DNA of 64,000 bases from Streptomyces sindenensis (GTDB lineage: Bacteria; Actinomycetota; Actinomycetes; Streptomycetales; Streptomycetaceae). Shown in pieces: positions 51,145-61,443 of this stretch (the first letter of the stretch is position 1; each line of letters opens with the position of its first letter). A model generated the notes under the pieces. The model made no database searches, was not told the DNA's origin, and was given only the letters and a program-made list of their open reading frames with translations. Where the stretch lies: assembly GCF_014649035.1 (NCBI RefSeq), contig NZ_BMSG01000005.1, positions 124,001 through 188,000 on the forward strand, given 5' to 3'. The position numbers and the translations under genes were made by a program.

Positions 51145-52267
51145 GAGCCCCGGCCTCCTCGGCCAGCCACTCCAGGCGGAGCCGCTGCTCGGCGGGGATC
51201 GTCGCGTCCTCGCCGCGCGGCCCCACGTTGAGCAGCACGTTCCCGCCGTCGGCCGCCGTGTCGCGGACCAGTGAGGTCAGCGCCTCACGGCCGATGAAGG
51301 CGTCCGGAGCGGAGTTGCGGTTGTAGCCGAAGCTGTGGTCGACGCCCCGGGTGATCTCGTACGGGTCGGAGCCCTCGTAGCGGGCGTACTCCGGGGTGCG
51401 GAAGTCGAAGACGGGCGGTGTGCGCGGGACGAAGCCCTCGCCCTGCGCCACCGTCCGGCGATCCCACCAGTTGTACAGCGCCTTCGCTCCCGGCAGGCGC
51501 AGGCCTCGCCAGTACGGTGCGTAGGGCAGCAGCCGGTCGTTGACGACGCCGTGCGGGACGGTGAAGCGGTAGAAGTCGACCAGCGAACGGATCTCGTCGG
51601 CGGAGGCGGGCCAGGCGATGTCGTTCCAGAGGATGTCGGGCCGGTAGCGGCGGATCAGCTCCCGCAGCTGGGCATCGGCGTAGGCGGGGTAGCGTCCGCG
51701 CGGGACGGCGGAGAACATGTCGGCCGCCGTGCCGATGGGCCGGTCGTCGAAGGTCCAGTCGAGTCCGCCGGAGTAGTAGACACCGAAGCGCAGGCCCTCT
51801 GCCCGTACGGCTTCGGCGAACTCGCCGACCACGTCCCGGGTGGTGTGCCAGCCGGAGCGGTGGGGGTTCTCCGTCTCCGAGGGCCAGAGGCAGAACCCGT
51901 CGTGGTGCTTGGTGACCAGGACCGCGTATCCGGCCCCCGCCTCGCGGAAGGAGCGGGCCCAGGCGGCCGGGTCCCAGCCGGCGAGGCCGTCCTCGAAGTC
52001 GCGGCCGAAGTCCGTGTAGGGGCGGTTCCCGTAGGTGGCGCGGTGGTGGGCGGCGACCGGGGAGCCGGGGAAGCGGAGCGCGTTCTCGTACCACTCCGCG
52101 TACGGGGTCCAGCCCAGCGGCGCACGCCGGCCCGCCGCCGGGAGTTCGGCGGCGGGGGCGTGGGGCGGGGCCCACCCGGGGACGGATGCGGGTGTCCAGT
52201 GAACGAAGATCCCCAGCCGGGCCCGGGACCACCATGAAGCAACGACCATGGCGGGAGTATTGATCAT
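51116..52267 (-). CDS. Alpha-L-fucosidase (GH29)
   Basis: 383 residues, no signal peptide, so cytoplasmic. GH29 features: WWSRARLGIFVHWTPASVPG, KHHDGFCLWPSETENPHRSG, the nucleophile Asp in DILWNDIAWP, and GGNVLLNVGPRGEDATIP near the end. It lacks the C-terminal lectin-like domain. ATG overlaps the stop of the GH1 gene by four bases, so the two glycosidases form an operon and probably act on the same plant- or host-derived oligosaccharides. Confidence 0.9.
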   Translation of the reverse strand: MINTPAMVVASWWSRARLGIFVHWTPASVPGWAPPHAPAAELPAAGRRAPLGWTPYAEWYENALRFPGSPVAAHHRATYGNRPYTDFGRDFEDGLAGWDPAAWARSFREAGAGYAVLVTKHHDGFCLWPSETENPHRSGWHTTRDVVGEFAEAVRAEGLRFGVYYSGGLDWTFDDRPIGTAADMFSAVPRGRYPAYADAQLRELIRRYRPDILWNDIAWPASADEIRSLVDFYRFTVPHGVVNDRLLPYAPYWRGLRLPGAKALYNWWDRRTVAQGEGFVPRTPPVFDFRTPEYARYEGSDPYEITRGVDHSFGYNRNSAPDAFIGREALTSLVRDTAADGGNVLLNVGPRGEDATIPAEQRLRLEWLAEEAGALTPDGPIPG

Positions 52268-53685
52268 TCGGGCGGTGCCGCGTAAGCCCCCTCGACCGCC
52301 GGATTCCGCTTCCGGGCCGCCTGGGTCTCCTGCGCGCTCCGTGTCCTCTGGGCGCGGATCAGGTCGCGGTACCAGGCGTACGAGGCCTTCGGCGTACGGG
52401 CCAGGGTCTCGTAATCGATGTGGACCAGGCCGAACCGCTGCGAGGCCCCTTCGGTCCACTCCACGTTGTCGGTCAGTGACCAGGTGAAGTAGCCGCGTAC
52501 GTCCACCCCGGCGTCCATCGCCGCGCGCAGGGCGGTGAGGTGGCTCTCCAGATAGGCGATGCGGCGGTCGTCGGCGTGGGGCTCCTCCAGGGCGCAGCCG
52601 TTCTCCGTGATGTAGAGCGGCGGGAGGCGGTCGCCGTAGCGGGTGTGCAGGGTGGTGAGGATCTCGGTGAGGCCCTCGGGGACGACGGGCCAGCCGAAGC
52701 CGGTCTTCTCGTACCCTTCGATCTCCCGTATCCCGAAGGGGAGTTCGGGGGGCATGGTGTAGCCGGAGAAGGTCTCCAGGGCTTCCGGGCGGGGTGCGCC
52801 GACGAGGGTCGGGTTGTAGTAGTTGATCCCGTACCAGTCGAGCGGGGTGGAGATGACCTTCAGGTCGTCGGCGACCGGCCCCGGCATCAGGGCGGCGAGG
52901 TTCTCGTCCGGGTAGCGGCCGGTGAGGACGGGGTCGGCGAAGAGCCAGTTGGTGAGCGTGTCGTACAGCTCCGCGCCGAAGCGGTCCTCGTCGCTGTCCC
53001 CGGCCGTCCAGACCGGGGCGTGCGAGAAGGCGGCCCCGATGTTGTCCGCGCCCGCCGCGCGCAGGGCGCGGACGGCGAGGCCGTGGGCGAGGAGCTGGTG
53101 GTGGGCGGCGGGCAGGGCGTCGAAGAGGAGGGTGCGGCCGGGGGCGTGCTCGCCGAGGGCGTAGCCGAGGAGGGTGACCTCGGCGGGTTCGTTGATCGTG
53201 ATCCACATGGGGACCCGGTCGGCGAGGCGTTCGGCGACGATGCCCGCGTACTCGGCGAAGCGGTAGGCGGTGTCCCGGTCGAGCCAGCCGCCCGCCTCCT
53301 CCAGCGGGAGCGGGGTGTCCCAGTGGTAGAGGGTCGGGGCGGGGGTGATGCCGTGGGCGCACAGCTCGTCGACGAGCCGGTCGTAGAAGTCGAGCCCGTC
53401 GGCGTTGACGGCGCCGCTGCCGCCGGGCACCACGCGGGGCCAGCTGACGGAGAACCGGAAGGCGTCGGCGCCGAGCCCGGCCAGCAGGGCGACGTCCTCG
53501 CGGTAGCGGGCGTGGAAGCCGGTGCCCCGGGTGGTGTCGGTGCCGTCCTTGATCCGGCCGGGCAGCGCGGCGAAGGCGTCCCAGCCCGAGGGGCCCTTGC
53601 CGTCCGCGTCCACCGCCCCCTCGGTCTGGAACGCGGAGGCGGAGGCTCCCCAGAGGAAACCGGGCGGGAAGATCGGCAGGGTCAT
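52264..53685 (-). CDS. Beta-glucosidase/galactosidase (GH1)
   Basis: 473 residues, cytoplasmic GH1. PIFPPGFLWGASASAFQTEG start, acid/base Glu in WITINEPAEVTLLGYALGEH, nucleophile Glu in LYITENGCALEE, and FTWSLTDNVEWTEGASQRFG. Start ATG at 53683-53685. Coupled to the fucosidase gene; divergent from treZ. Confidence 0.93.
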   Translation of the reverse strand: MTLPIFPPGFLWGASASAFQTEGAVDADGKGPSGWDAFAALPGRIKDGTDTTRGTGFHARYREDVALLAGLGADAFRFSVSWPRVVPGGSGAVNADGLDFYDRLVDELCAHGITPAPTLYHWDTPLPLEEAGGWLDRDTAYRFAEYAGIVAERLADRVPMWITINEPAEVTLLGYALGEHAPGRTLLFDALPAAHHQLLAHGLAVRALRAAGADNIGAAFSHAPVWTAGDSDEDRFGAELYDTLTNWLFADPVLTGRYPDENLAALMPGPVADDLKVISTPLDWYGINYYNPTLVGAPRPEALETFSGYTMPPELPFGIREIEGYEKTGFGWPVVPEGLTEILTTLHTRYGDRLPPLYITENGCALEEPHADDRRIAYLESHLTALRAAMDAGVDVRGYFTWSLTDNVEWTEGASQRFGLVHIDYETLARTPKASYAWYRDLIRAQRTRSAQETQAARKRNPAVEGAYAAPPE

Positions 53686-53856
53686 CGCGGCCTCCAGCAG
53701 CCGTACGTGGGAATCCGTATGAGCGGGCGCCTCGCCGGGCAATGATCAGGACCAGACCTTAATCGCCGGTGGCGGGCGGCAACAGAGCCTGTCGCGAGGA
53801 TCGTGGAGCCCGTCCCCGGGCGTCCGCGCGCCCCGCCCAGGGACGAGGAGTGGTGG

Positions 53857-55617
53857 ATGCAGTTCGAGGTGTGGGCCCCCGACGCGGAATCGGTCGTGCT
53901 GGAGGCGGCGGACGTCCGGTGCCCGATGGAGCGTGACGCGGGGCGCGAGGGGTGGTGGACGGCCGAGGCGGCGGCGTCGGACGGGGACCGGTACGGGTTC
54001 CGGGTGGACGACGGGCCCCGGTTGCCGGACCCCCGTTCGCGGCGGCAGCCGGACGGGCCCGACGGGCCGAGCGCGGTCGTGGACCAGGAGGCGTACGCCT
54101 GGCGCAACGGGTGGGCGGGGCGGCGGCTGAACCGGGCCGTGCTGTACGAGCTGCACGTGGGGACGTACACCCGGGAGGGCACGTTCGACGCGGCGGCGGC
54201 CCGGCTGGGCCATCTGGCGGAGCTGGGGGTCACCCATGTGTCGCTGATGCCCGTGTGCCCGTTCCCGGGGGTCAACGGCTGGGGGTACGAGGGCGTCTCG
54301 CTGTGGGCCGTGCACGAACCGTACGGCGGGCCCGAGGCGCTGAAACGCTTCGTCGACACGGCGCACGGGCTGGGGCTCGGAGTGGTCCTGGACGTCGTCC
54401 ACAACCACCTGGGCCCCTCCGGCAACCACCTCCCCGCCTTCGGCCCCTACTTCACCGACACCCACCACACCCCGTGGGGCGCGGCGGTCAACCTGGACGC
54501 GCCGGGCTCGGACGAGGTGCGGGCGTTCCTGCTGGGCAGCGCGCTGGCCTGGCTGCGCGACTACCGGCTGGACGGGCTGCGCCTGGACGCGGTGCACGCG
54601 CTGGCGGACACCCGGGCGCTGACGTTCCTGGAGGAGCTGTCGGCGGCGGTGGACGCGCTGGCGGTGGAGCTGGGACGGCCGCTCGGGCTGATCGCCGAGT
54701 CCGACCTCTGCGATCCGCGCACCACGACCCCGCGCCCGGCGGGCGGCCTCGGGCTGCACGCCCAGTGGAACGACGACTTCCACCACGCCCTGCACACCGC
54801 GCTCACCGGTGAGTCCCAGGGCTACTACGCCGACTTCGCCCGGGCCCCGCTGGCCGCCCTCGCCAAGACGGTGACGTCGGCGTTCTTCCACAACGGGACG
54901 TGGTCCAGCTTCCGGGGCCGGAGCCACGGCCGCCCGGTCGACGTGTCCCGTACCCCGGCGCACCGCTTCGTCGGGTACGCGCAGACGCACGACCAGATCG
55001 GCAACCGGGCGCTGGGCGACCGGCTGGCCTCCGCCCTCTCCCCCGGTCTCCAGGCGTGCGCCGCCGCGCTCGTGCTGACGGGTCCCTTCACCCCGATGCT
55101 GTTCATGGGCGAGGAGTGGGGGGCGCGCACCCCCTGGCAGTTCTTCACCGACCACACGGACCCGGAGCTGGCCGAGGCCGTGCGGAGCGGCAGGCGGCGG
55201 GAGTTCGGGGCGCACGGCTGGGCGCAGGAGGAGATCCCCGACCCGCAGGACCCGGCGACCCGGGACCGGTCCTGCCTCGACTGGTCCGAGCCGAAGCGTG
55301 AACCGCATGCGCGGCTGCTCGCCTGGTACCGCAAACTGATCGCGCTGCGGCGCACGTTGCCCGATCTGCACGACCCCGATCTGGCGTCGGTGAAGACCGC
55401 GTTCGACGAGGACGCGCGCTGGTTCGCCTACCGCCGGGGGGACCTGCGGGTCGTGGTGAACCTGGCCGGCAAGCCGGCCGCGATCCCGCTCGGCCTCGGA
55501 CGCCACCGCCGCTCCGGGGGGCGGGTGCTGGCGGCCTGGGAGCCGGTCGGGGCGCCGGGGCCGGACGGGGTGCTGCACCTGCCGCCGGAGTCCTGCGTGG
55601 TGCTGGCGGACGACTGA
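53857..55617 (+). CDS. treZ: Malto-oligosyltrehalose trehalohydrolase
   Basis: 586 residues, GH13. Releases trehalose from the TreY product. MQFEVWAPDAESVVLEA start (E-set domain), VLDVVHNHLGPSGNHL, nucleophile Asp in GLRLDAVHALAD, acid/base in LIAESDLCDPR and TTHDQ-type site in YAQTHDQIGNRALG; GEEWGARTPWQFFTDH is diagnostic. ATG 53857 is six bases after GAGGAG; an upstream frame to 53803 adds unlikely residues. Confidence 0.95.
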   Translation: MQFEVWAPDAESVVLEAADVRCPMERDAGREGWWTAEAAASDGDRYGFRVDDGPRLPDPRSRRQPDGPDGPSAVVDQEAYAWRNGWAGRRLNRAVLYELHVGTYTREGTFDAAAARLGHLAELGVTHVSLMPVCPFPGVNGWGYEGVSLWAVHEPYGGPEALKRFVDTAHGLGLGVVLDVVHNHLGPSGNHLPAFGPYFTDTHHTPWGAAVNLDAPGSDEVRAFLLGSALAWLRDYRLDGLRLDAVHALADTRALTFLEELSAAVDALAVELGRPLGLIAESDLCDPRTTTPRPAGGLGLHAQWNDDFHHALHTALTGESQGYYADFARAPLAALAKTVTSAFFHNGTWSSFRGRSHGRPVDVSRTPAHRFVGYAQTHDQIGNRALGDRLASALSPGLQACAAALVLTGPFTPMLFMGEEWGARTPWQFFTDHTDPELAEAVRSGRRREFGAHGWAQEEIPDPQDPATRDRSCLDWSEPKREPHARLLAWYRKLIALRRTLPDLHDPDLASVKTAFDEDARWFAYRRGDLRVVVNLAGKPAAIPLGLGRHRRSGGRVLAAWEPVGAPGPDGVLHLPPESCVVLADD

Positions 55618-55635
55618 ACTACCGCGCCCGCGCGG

Positions 55636-56790
55636 CTACTCCACGACGGCGAGCTCGCGGGCGGTGGTGTTGAGCCGCCGCCCGCCGTCCTCGGTCACCG
55701 CCACGATGTCCTCGATCCGGACGCCGAAGCGGCCGGGGAGGTAGATGCCCGGCTCCACGGAGAAGCACATGCCGGGAACGAGGGGCTGCTCCTCGCCCTC
55801 GATCATGTACGGCGGTTCGTGGGTGGTGACGCCGATGCCGTGGCCGGTGCGGTGGATGAACCGGTCGCCGTAGCCGAACTCGGTGATCACCGCGCGGGCG
55901 GCCCGGTCGATCTCCTGGCAGGCGACGCCGGGCCGCACGGCGGCGCAGCCCGCCTGCTGGGCCTCGCGGACGATGTCGTGGACCCGCTGCTCCTCGGCGG
56001 TGGGCTCGCCGACATGGACCGTACGGGAGGTGTCGGAGCCGTAACCGTGCTTCAGGCCGCCGAAGTCGAGGACGACCATGTCACCGCGCTCGATGGTGCG
56101 TGTCCCCGCTTCGTGGTGCGGGTTGGCCCCGTTGGGGCCGGAGCCGACGACGGTGAAGTCCACCTGGGAGTGCCCGAACTCCCGCAGCAGCGCGGCGAGA
56201 TCGGTCGCCACGTCGACCTCCCGGCGGCCGGAGAAGCGCACCTTGAGGATTTCCTCGTACGTGGCGTCGGCGGCGGCTCCGGCGGCGGCGAGCCGTTCCA
56301 GTTCGGCGGCGTCCTTCACCGCGCGGAGCATCGGGAGGGCCTCGGTGAGCGCGGTGTAGGAGGTGCCGGGCAACTCCCGCTGGAGGCCCAGCAGATGCAT
56401 GGCCCAGGCGTTGTCGCTGACGCCGAAGCGGCCCTCGGCGGCCAGCAGCGGGGCGGTCACCGCGTACGGGTCCTTGCCGTCGGTCCAGTCGCGCAGGGTC
56501 AGCGCGGGCGCCCCGGTGGCGGCTGCCGCGTCGGGGGCCTCCAGGGTCGGGACCACCAGCACGGGGTCGTGGCCGGCCCGCAGCACGAGGAGCGTGAGGC
56601 GCTCGGTGCTGACGGGGCGGTAGCCGGTGAGGTGGACGAGGTCGGGGCCCGGCGCGACGATCACCCCGGCGAGCCCGGCCTCGGCGGCGGACTCGGCGGC
56701 CCGCGCCATCCGGGCCCGGTAGTCGTCGGCGGTGAAGGGCGGGGGCGCGGCGGACTGCTGGGCGAACGGGCTCGGGGTCGGGCTCGGCAT
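55636..56790 (-). CDS. M24-family aminopeptidase (Xaa-Pro peptidase-like)
   Basis: 384 residues. N-terminal creatinase-like domain and C-terminal pita-bread domain with the five metal ligands in VVLDFGG, YGSDTSRTV, RTGHGIGVTTHE, SVEPGIYLPG and VRIEDIVAV. Likely a dipeptidase or Xaa-Pro dipeptidase. ATG 56788-56790 is preceded by AGGAGG. Convergent with treZ. Confidence 0.92.
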   Translation of the reverse strand: MPSPTPSPFAQQSAAPPPFTADDYRARMARAAESAAEAGLAGVIVAPGPDLVHLTGYRPVSTERLTLLVLRAGHDPVLVVPTLEAPDAAAATGAPALTLRDWTDGKDPYAVTAPLLAAEGRFGVSDNAWAMHLLGLQRELPGTSYTALTEALPMLRAVKDAAELERLAAAGAAADATYEEILKVRFSGRREVDVATDLAALLREFGHSQVDFTVVGSGPNGANPHHEAGTRTIERGDMVVLDFGGLKHGYGSDTSRTVHVGEPTAEEQRVHDIVREAQQAGCAAVRPGVACQEIDRAARAVITEFGYGDRFIHRTGHGIGVTTHEPPYMIEGEEQPLVPGMCFSVEPGIYLPGRFGVRIEDIVAVTEDGGRRLNTTARELAVVE

Positions 56791-56939
56791 CAGGACCTCC
56801 TGGCGGTGCGACACGGCACACAGCATCCTGCCCGCCGGGCAGGGCGTACGCGACCGACTTCCGGGCGCGTGTCAGGCGCCGGCGTGTTCGTGACCGGCTT
56901 CCGGCTTCCGGATCCGCGTGCCTGTCGGGCCGTCAGCCT

Positions 56940-57611
56940 TCAGTCGCCGGCCGCCGGTCGTCGCCCGTCGGGCAGCCGCACGATCAGGTCCGCCCGTGCG
57001 CGGCCCCGCAGCACCAGCCGGGCGTTCGCCTCGTCGGACCGGGCCACCCACTCCTCCGCGTCGCGCCGGAGCCTGCCGTGGTGCACATGGCGGTCGACAA
57101 GCCGGCGTACCCGCACGTCCGGGGCGAGGTCCAGGAACCACACCTCGTCCAGCAGCCCGCGCACCGGGGCCCAGGGCCCGTCGTCGAGCAGCAGGTAGTT
57201 GCCCTCGGTGACGACGAGGGGGACGTCCGGCGGGACGGGCAGCGACCCCGCGACCGGCTCCTCCAGGGACCGGTCGAAGGCCGGGGCGTAGACCGCGTGC
57301 ACCGGGTCCGGCGTCCGCAGCCGCCGCAGCAGGGCCGCGTACCCAACCGCGTCGAAGGTGTCGGGCGCGCCTTTGCGGTCGGCGCGGCCGAGGCGGTCCA
57401 GTTCGGCGGCGGCGAGATGGAAGCCGTCCATCGGGACGAGGGCGGCGCGTCCGTCCAGGGCCGCGACCAGCCGGTCCGCCAGAGTGGACTTCCCGGCTCC
57501 GGGTGGGCCCGCGATCCCGAGGATGCACCGTTGTCCGGTGTCCGCGAGGGCGCGGGCCCGGTCGTTCAGCGCGGCCCGGCCGCCGGTGGTCGTAGCGTCC
57601 ACGAAGTCCAT
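56940..57611 (-). CDS. Uridine kinase/pantothenate kinase-like small-molecule kinase
   Basis: 223 residues, P-loop kinase. Walker A GIAGPPGAGKSTLADRL, DGFHLAAAELDRLGRADRKG (the conserved DGFH of the PRK/URK/PanK-related family), and VVTEGNYLLLDDGPWAPVRG. Known relatives phosphorylate nucleosides, pantothenate or fructose. The substrate is undetermined. The start could be three codons earlier (57620). Confidence 0.88.
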   Translation of the reverse strand: MDFVDATTTGGRAALNDRARALADTGQRCILGIAGPPGAGKSTLADRLVAALDGRAALVPMDGFHLAAAELDRLGRADRKGAPDTFDAVGYAALLRRLRTPDPVHAVYAPAFDRSLEEPVAGSLPVPPDVPLVVTEGNYLLLDDGPWAPVRGLLDEVWFLDLAPDVRVRRLVDRHVHHGRLRRDAEEWVARSDEANARLVLRGRARADLIVRLPDGRRPAAGD

Positions 57612-57714
57612 GCGGCGCATTGTGCCCGGCGGCCGGGGACCGACGCGCTAGTGTTACGTATAACTTCATCGCTCCCGGACTCCCCGCCCCCGCCGAGCCT
57701 CCGAAAGGCCCCCC

Positions 57715-58107
57715 ATGTCCCACATCGCCCTGGTCACCCTGGTCGTCCGCGACTACGACGAGGCGCTCGCGTTCTACCGCGACGCGCTCGGCTTCGAGCT
57801 GGTGGAGGACACCGACCGGGGCGACGGCACCCGCTGGGTGGTGGTGCGCCCGCGCGGGGCGGCGGACGGCACGGGGCTGCTGCTGGCCCGGGCGAAGGAC
57901 GAGGCGCAGGCCGGGGCCGTGGGGGCGCAGACGGGCGGCCGGGTCGGCTTCTTCCTGCACACCGAGGACTTCGCGGCCGACCACGCGCGGATGCGCGCGG
58001 CCGGGGTGCGCTTCCTGGAGGAGCCGCGCCACGAGACGTACGGCTCGGTCGCGGTCTTCGAGGACCTGTACGGCAACCGGTGGGATCTGCTCCAGCCGGC
58101 CGGCTGA
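57715..58107 (+). CDS. VOC-family protein (glyoxalase-like)
   Basis: 130 residues. HIALVTLVVRDYDEALAFYR at the N-terminus and VFEDLYGNRWDLLQP at the C-terminus fit one VOC module. Metal ligands His5 and Glu in the FED segment are plausible. ATG with GAAAGG seven bases upstream. GTTACGTATAAC (57653-57664) lies about 50 bases before it. Confidence 0.88.
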   Translation: MSHIALVTLVVRDYDEALAFYRDALGFELVEDTDRGDGTRWVVVRPRGAADGTGLLLARAKDEAQAGAVGAQTGGRVGFFLHTEDFAADHARMRAAGVRFLEEPRHETYGSVAVFEDLYGNRWDLLQPAG

Positions 58108-58199
58108 GCAGTCGCCTTTCGGCCCACGGCCGAGGCGCGGCCGGACGCCCTCCGACGACGGGTCCATCCCCGTGGCGGCGACGACCTGGAACCCCGGCG

Positions 58200-59126
58200 T
58201 CAGGACCGGGCAGCCAGCCCCGCCTCGCGTACGGCCACCGCCTCCATCGCGTCCAGCACCGGCCGGATCAGCGGATGGCCCTCGGCCCCCTGGCGTACGG
58301 CGGCGAAGACCCGGCGGGTGGGGGCGCTGCCCTCGACCGGGCGGACGACGGCCCCCGTCAGCTCCATCCCGCGCAGCGCGGAGCGGGGCACCAGCGCCAC
58401 CCCGGCGTCCGCCCCGGCCAGGGCGACCACGGCGTGGAAGTCGTCGGACGAGTGATCGAGGCGCGGGGCGAAACCGGCGTACTCGCAGGCCAGGACCACC
58501 ACGTCGTGGCAGGGGTTGCCCGGGTACGGACCGATCCACGGGTCCTTCGCCAGGTCGGCGACCGCCACCTGGGCCTGGCCTGCGAGGCGGTGGCCCACGG
58601 GAAGCACCGCGTCGAACGGCTCCGAGTACAGCGGGACGCGGGTGAGCCGGCGGTCGTCCTCGGCGGGCGCGCCCCGGTATTCGACGGCCACCGCCACGTC
58701 CACCTGCCGGTCCAGCACCATGGGGACGCTCGCGTCGCCCTCCGCGTCCTGGACCTTGACCCGGATGCCGGGCGCGGTGCGGGCCAGCTCGGTGAGGGCG
58801 GGGGCGAGGACGAGGCCGATGCCGGTGGCGAACGCGGCGACCGTGACCGTACCGGCGATGCCCGCGCTGTAGTCGGCCAGCTCCGCCTCGGCCCGCTCCA
58901 GCTGGGCGAGGACCAGGTTGGTGTGGCTGAGCAGGATCTCCCCGGCGGCGGTGAGCCGGGCCCCGCGCGCGCCGCGTTCGACGAGGCGGTGGCCGGTCTC
59001 CTGCTCCAGGGCGGCGAGCTGCTGGGAGACGGCGGAGGGGGTCAGGTACAACGCGGCGGCGGCCGCGGTCACCGTGCGGTGGTCGGCCACCGCACGGAGG
59101 ATTCGCAGCCGCCGCGCATCGATCAT
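58200..59126 (-). CDS. LysR-family transcriptional regulator
   Basis: 308 residues. N-terminal winged HTH (RRLRILRAVADHRTVTAAAA, LTPSAVSQQLAALEQETGHR) and effector domain. It follows kbl by 49 bases on the same strand, so it is likely co-transcribed with tdh-kbl and may regulate threonine/glycine metabolism, though this is only positional. ATG 59124-59126. Confidence 0.9.
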   Translation of the reverse strand: MIDARRLRILRAVADHRTVTAAAAALYLTPSAVSQQLAALEQETGHRLVERGARGARLTAAGEILLSHTNLVLAQLERAEAELADYSAGIAGTVTVAAFATGIGLVLAPALTELARTAPGIRVKVQDAEGDASVPMVLDRQVDVAVAVEYRGAPAEDDRRLTRVPLYSEPFDAVLPVGHRLAGQAQVAVADLAKDPWIGPYPGNPCHDVVVLACEYAGFAPRLDHSSDDFHAVVALAGADAGVALVPRSALRGMELTGAVVRPVEGSAPTRRVFAAVRQGAEGHPLIRPVLDAMEAVAVREAGLAARS

Positions 59127-59175
59127 GTGCCCATTGTCCCAGGTGGCGGCGGAACCACCGACCGGGTCGGACGTG

Positions 59176-60378
59176 TCAGGCGGCCTCCGCCTCCAGCGCG
59201 GACCGGGCGTCGATGAACGCGTCCACGGCGCGGTTCACGTCGGCGGTGGAGTGGGCGGCCGAGAGCTGGACCCGGATGCGGGCCGCGCCCTGCGGGACGA
59301 CGGGGTACGAGAAGCCGATCACGTACACACCGCGCTCCAGGAGCAGTTCCGCCATCCGGCCCGCCTTGCCCGCGTCGCCGATCATGACGGGGGCGATGGC
59401 GTGGTCGCCGGGGAGGATGTCGAAGCCCTCCGCGGTCATCCGGGTGCGGAACAGCTCGGTGTTGGCGGCGAGCTGCTCGCGCAGGTCCCCGGCGGACTCC
59501 AGCAGGTCGATGACCTTGAGGGAGGCGGCGGCGATGACCGGGGCGAGGGTGTTGGAGAAGAGGTACGGGCGCGAGCGCTGGCGCAGCAGGGCGACGATCT
59601 CGGCGCGGGCCGCGACGTAGCCGCCGGAGGCTCCGCCGAGCGCCTTGCCGAGGGTGCCGGTGATGATGTCGACCCGGTCCATCACCCCGTGCAGCTCGGG
59701 CGTGCCGCGGCCGCCGGGGCCGACGAAGCCGACGGCGTGCGAGTCGTCGACCATGACCATGGCGTCGTAGCGGTCGGCCAGGTCGCAGATCTCCTGGAGG
59801 GGGGCGACGTAACCGTCCATGGAGAAGACGCCGTCGGTCACGATGAGGCGGCGGCGGGCCCCGGACGCCTCCTTGAGCTGCGTCTCCAGCTCGGCCATGT
59901 CGCGGTTGGCGTAACGGTGGCGCTTGGCCTTGGAGAGCCGGATGCCGTCGATGATGGAGGCGTGGTTGAGGGCGTCGGAGATGACCGCGTCCTCGGGGCC
60001 GAGAAGGGTCTCGAAGACACCGCCGTTGGCATCGAAGCAGGAGGAGTAGAGGATCGTGTCCTCCTGGCCGAGGAAGGCCGAGAGCCGCTGCTCCAGCTCC
60101 TTGTGGACCTCCTGGGTGCCGCAGATGAAGCGGACCGAGGCCATCCCGTAGCCCCAGCGGTCCAGCGCCTCGTGGGCGGCGGCGACGACGTCGGGGTGGT
60201 CGGCGAGGCCGAGGTAGTTGTTGGCGCAGAAGTTGAGGACCTCGCCCGGGCGGCCGCCGGAGGTGACCTCGACGGTCGCGGACTGCGGGGTGCCGATCAC
60301 GCGCTCGGGCTTGTGCAGCCCGGCGGCGCGGATCTCGTCGAGGGTGGTGCGCAGATCGTCGCGTACGGAGTCGAACAT
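59176..60378 (-). CDS. kbl: Glycine C-acetyltransferase (2-amino-3-ketobutyrate CoA ligase)
   Basis: 400 residues, PLP enzyme of the alpha-oxoamine synthase family. [35 protein letters not shown] and the PLP lysine in [14 protein letters not shown]. With Tdh converts threonine through 2-amino-3-ketobutyrate to glycine and acetyl-CoA. The ATG at 60378 follows AAGGA. Second gene of the operon. Confidence 0.95.
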   Translation of the reverse strand: MFDSVRDDLRTTLDEIRAAGLHKPERVIGTPQSATVEVTSGGRPGEVLNFCANNYLGLADHPDVVAAAHEALDRWGYGMASVRFICGTQEVHKELEQRLSAFLGQEDTILYSSCFDANGGVFETLLGPEDAVISDALNHASIIDGIRLSKAKRHRYANRDMAELETQLKEASGARRRLIVTDGVFSMDGYVAPLQEICDLADRYDAMVMVDDSHAVGFVGPGGRGTPELHGVMDRVDIITGTLGKALGGASGGYVAARAEIVALLRQRSRPYLFSNTLAPVIAAASLKVIDLLESAGDLREQLAANTELFRTRMTAEGFDILPGDHAIAPVMIGDAGKAGRMAELLLERGVYVIGFSYPVVPQGAARIRVQLSAAHSTADVNRAVDAFIDARSALEAEAA

Positions 60379-60414
60379 GCGGGTTCCTTAAGGATGCGAG
60401 GAGAGGTTCGAAGG

Positions 60415-61443
60415 TCAGGCGGTCCAGTCGAGGATGACCTTGCCGCCGAGTCCGCTCGCCGCGTCGTCGAAGGCCGCCTCGAAGTCGCGGAAGCCGTACC
60501 GGCCGGTGATCACGGGGCTGAGGTCGAGGCCGCCCTCCAGCAGGACGGACATGGCGTACCAGGTCTCGTACATCTCGCGGCCGTAGATGCCCTTGATGGT
60601 GATCATCGAGGTGACGACGCGGGCCCAGTCGACGGCGAACTCCTCGGCGGGCAGGCCGAGCATGGCGATCCGGCCGCCGTGCGTCATGTTCGCGACCATC
60701 TCGCGCATCGCCTCGGGGCGGCCGGACATCTCCAGGCCGATGTCGAAGCCCTCGCGCAGGCCGAGTTCGCGCTGCCCGTCCGCGATGGTGCGGTCCGCGA
60801 CGTTCAGCGCGAGGCTGACGCCGACCTTGCGGGCGAGGGCGAGGCGGGCCTCGCTGACGTCGGTGATGACGACGTTGCGGGCGCCGGCGTGCCGGGCGAC
60901 GGCGGCGGCCATGATGCCGATCGGGCCGGCGCCGGTGATCAGGACGTCCTCGCCGACCAGCGGGAAGGAGAGCGCGGTGTGCACGGCGTTGCCGAACGGG
61001 TCGAAGATCGCCGCGATGTCGAGGTCGACGGGGACCCGGTGCACCCACACGTTCGAGGCGGGCAGGACCACGTACTCCGCGAACGCCCCGTCCCGGCCGA
61101 CCCCGAGGCCGACGGTGGAGCGGCAGAGGTGGCGGCGGCCGGCGAGGCAGTTGCGGCACTTGCCGCAGACGAGGTGGCCCTCGCCGCTGACCAGGTCGCC
61201 GGTGGCGATGTCGGTGACGTCGGAGCCGGTCGCGGCGACCTCGCCGACGAACTCGTGGCCGAGGATCAGCGGGGTGGTGACCGCCTGCTGGGCCCAGCCG
61301 TCATAGGCGCGGATGTGCAGGTCGGTGCCGCAGATACCGGTGCGCAGAACCTTGATCAGGACGTCGGTGGGGCCGTACTCCGGTTCCGGCACGTCCATCA
61401 GCCACAGTCCGGGCTCGGCCTTCTGCTTGACGAGTGCCTTCAC
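60415..61443 (-). CDS. tdh: L-threonine 3-dehydrogenase
   Basis: 342 residues, zinc-dependent medium-chain dehydrogenase. Catalytic zinc Cys in [26 protein letters not shown], structural zinc [15 protein letters not shown] and NAD site [13 protein letters not shown]. Length matches E. coli Tdh (341). The GTG start at 61441-61443 has AGGGAG nine bases upstream. First gene of the tdh-kbl pair; 36 bases separate them. Confidence 0.96.
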   Translation of the reverse strand: MKALVKQKAEPGLWLMDVPEPEYGPTDVLIKVLRTGICGTDLHIRAYDGWAQQAVTTPLILGHEFVGEVAATGSDVTDIATGDLVSGEGHLVCGKCRNCLAGRRHLCRSTVGLGVGRDGAFAEYVVLPASNVWVHRVPVDLDIAAIFDPFGNAVHTALSFPLVGEDVLITGAGPIGIMAAAVARHAGARNVVITDVSEARLALARKVGVSLALNVADRTIADGQRELGLREGFDIGLEMSGRPEAMREMVANMTHGGRIAMLGLPAEEFAVDWARVVTSMITIKGIYGREMYETWYAMSVLLEGGLDLSPVITGRYGFRDFEAAFDDAASGLGGKVILDWTA

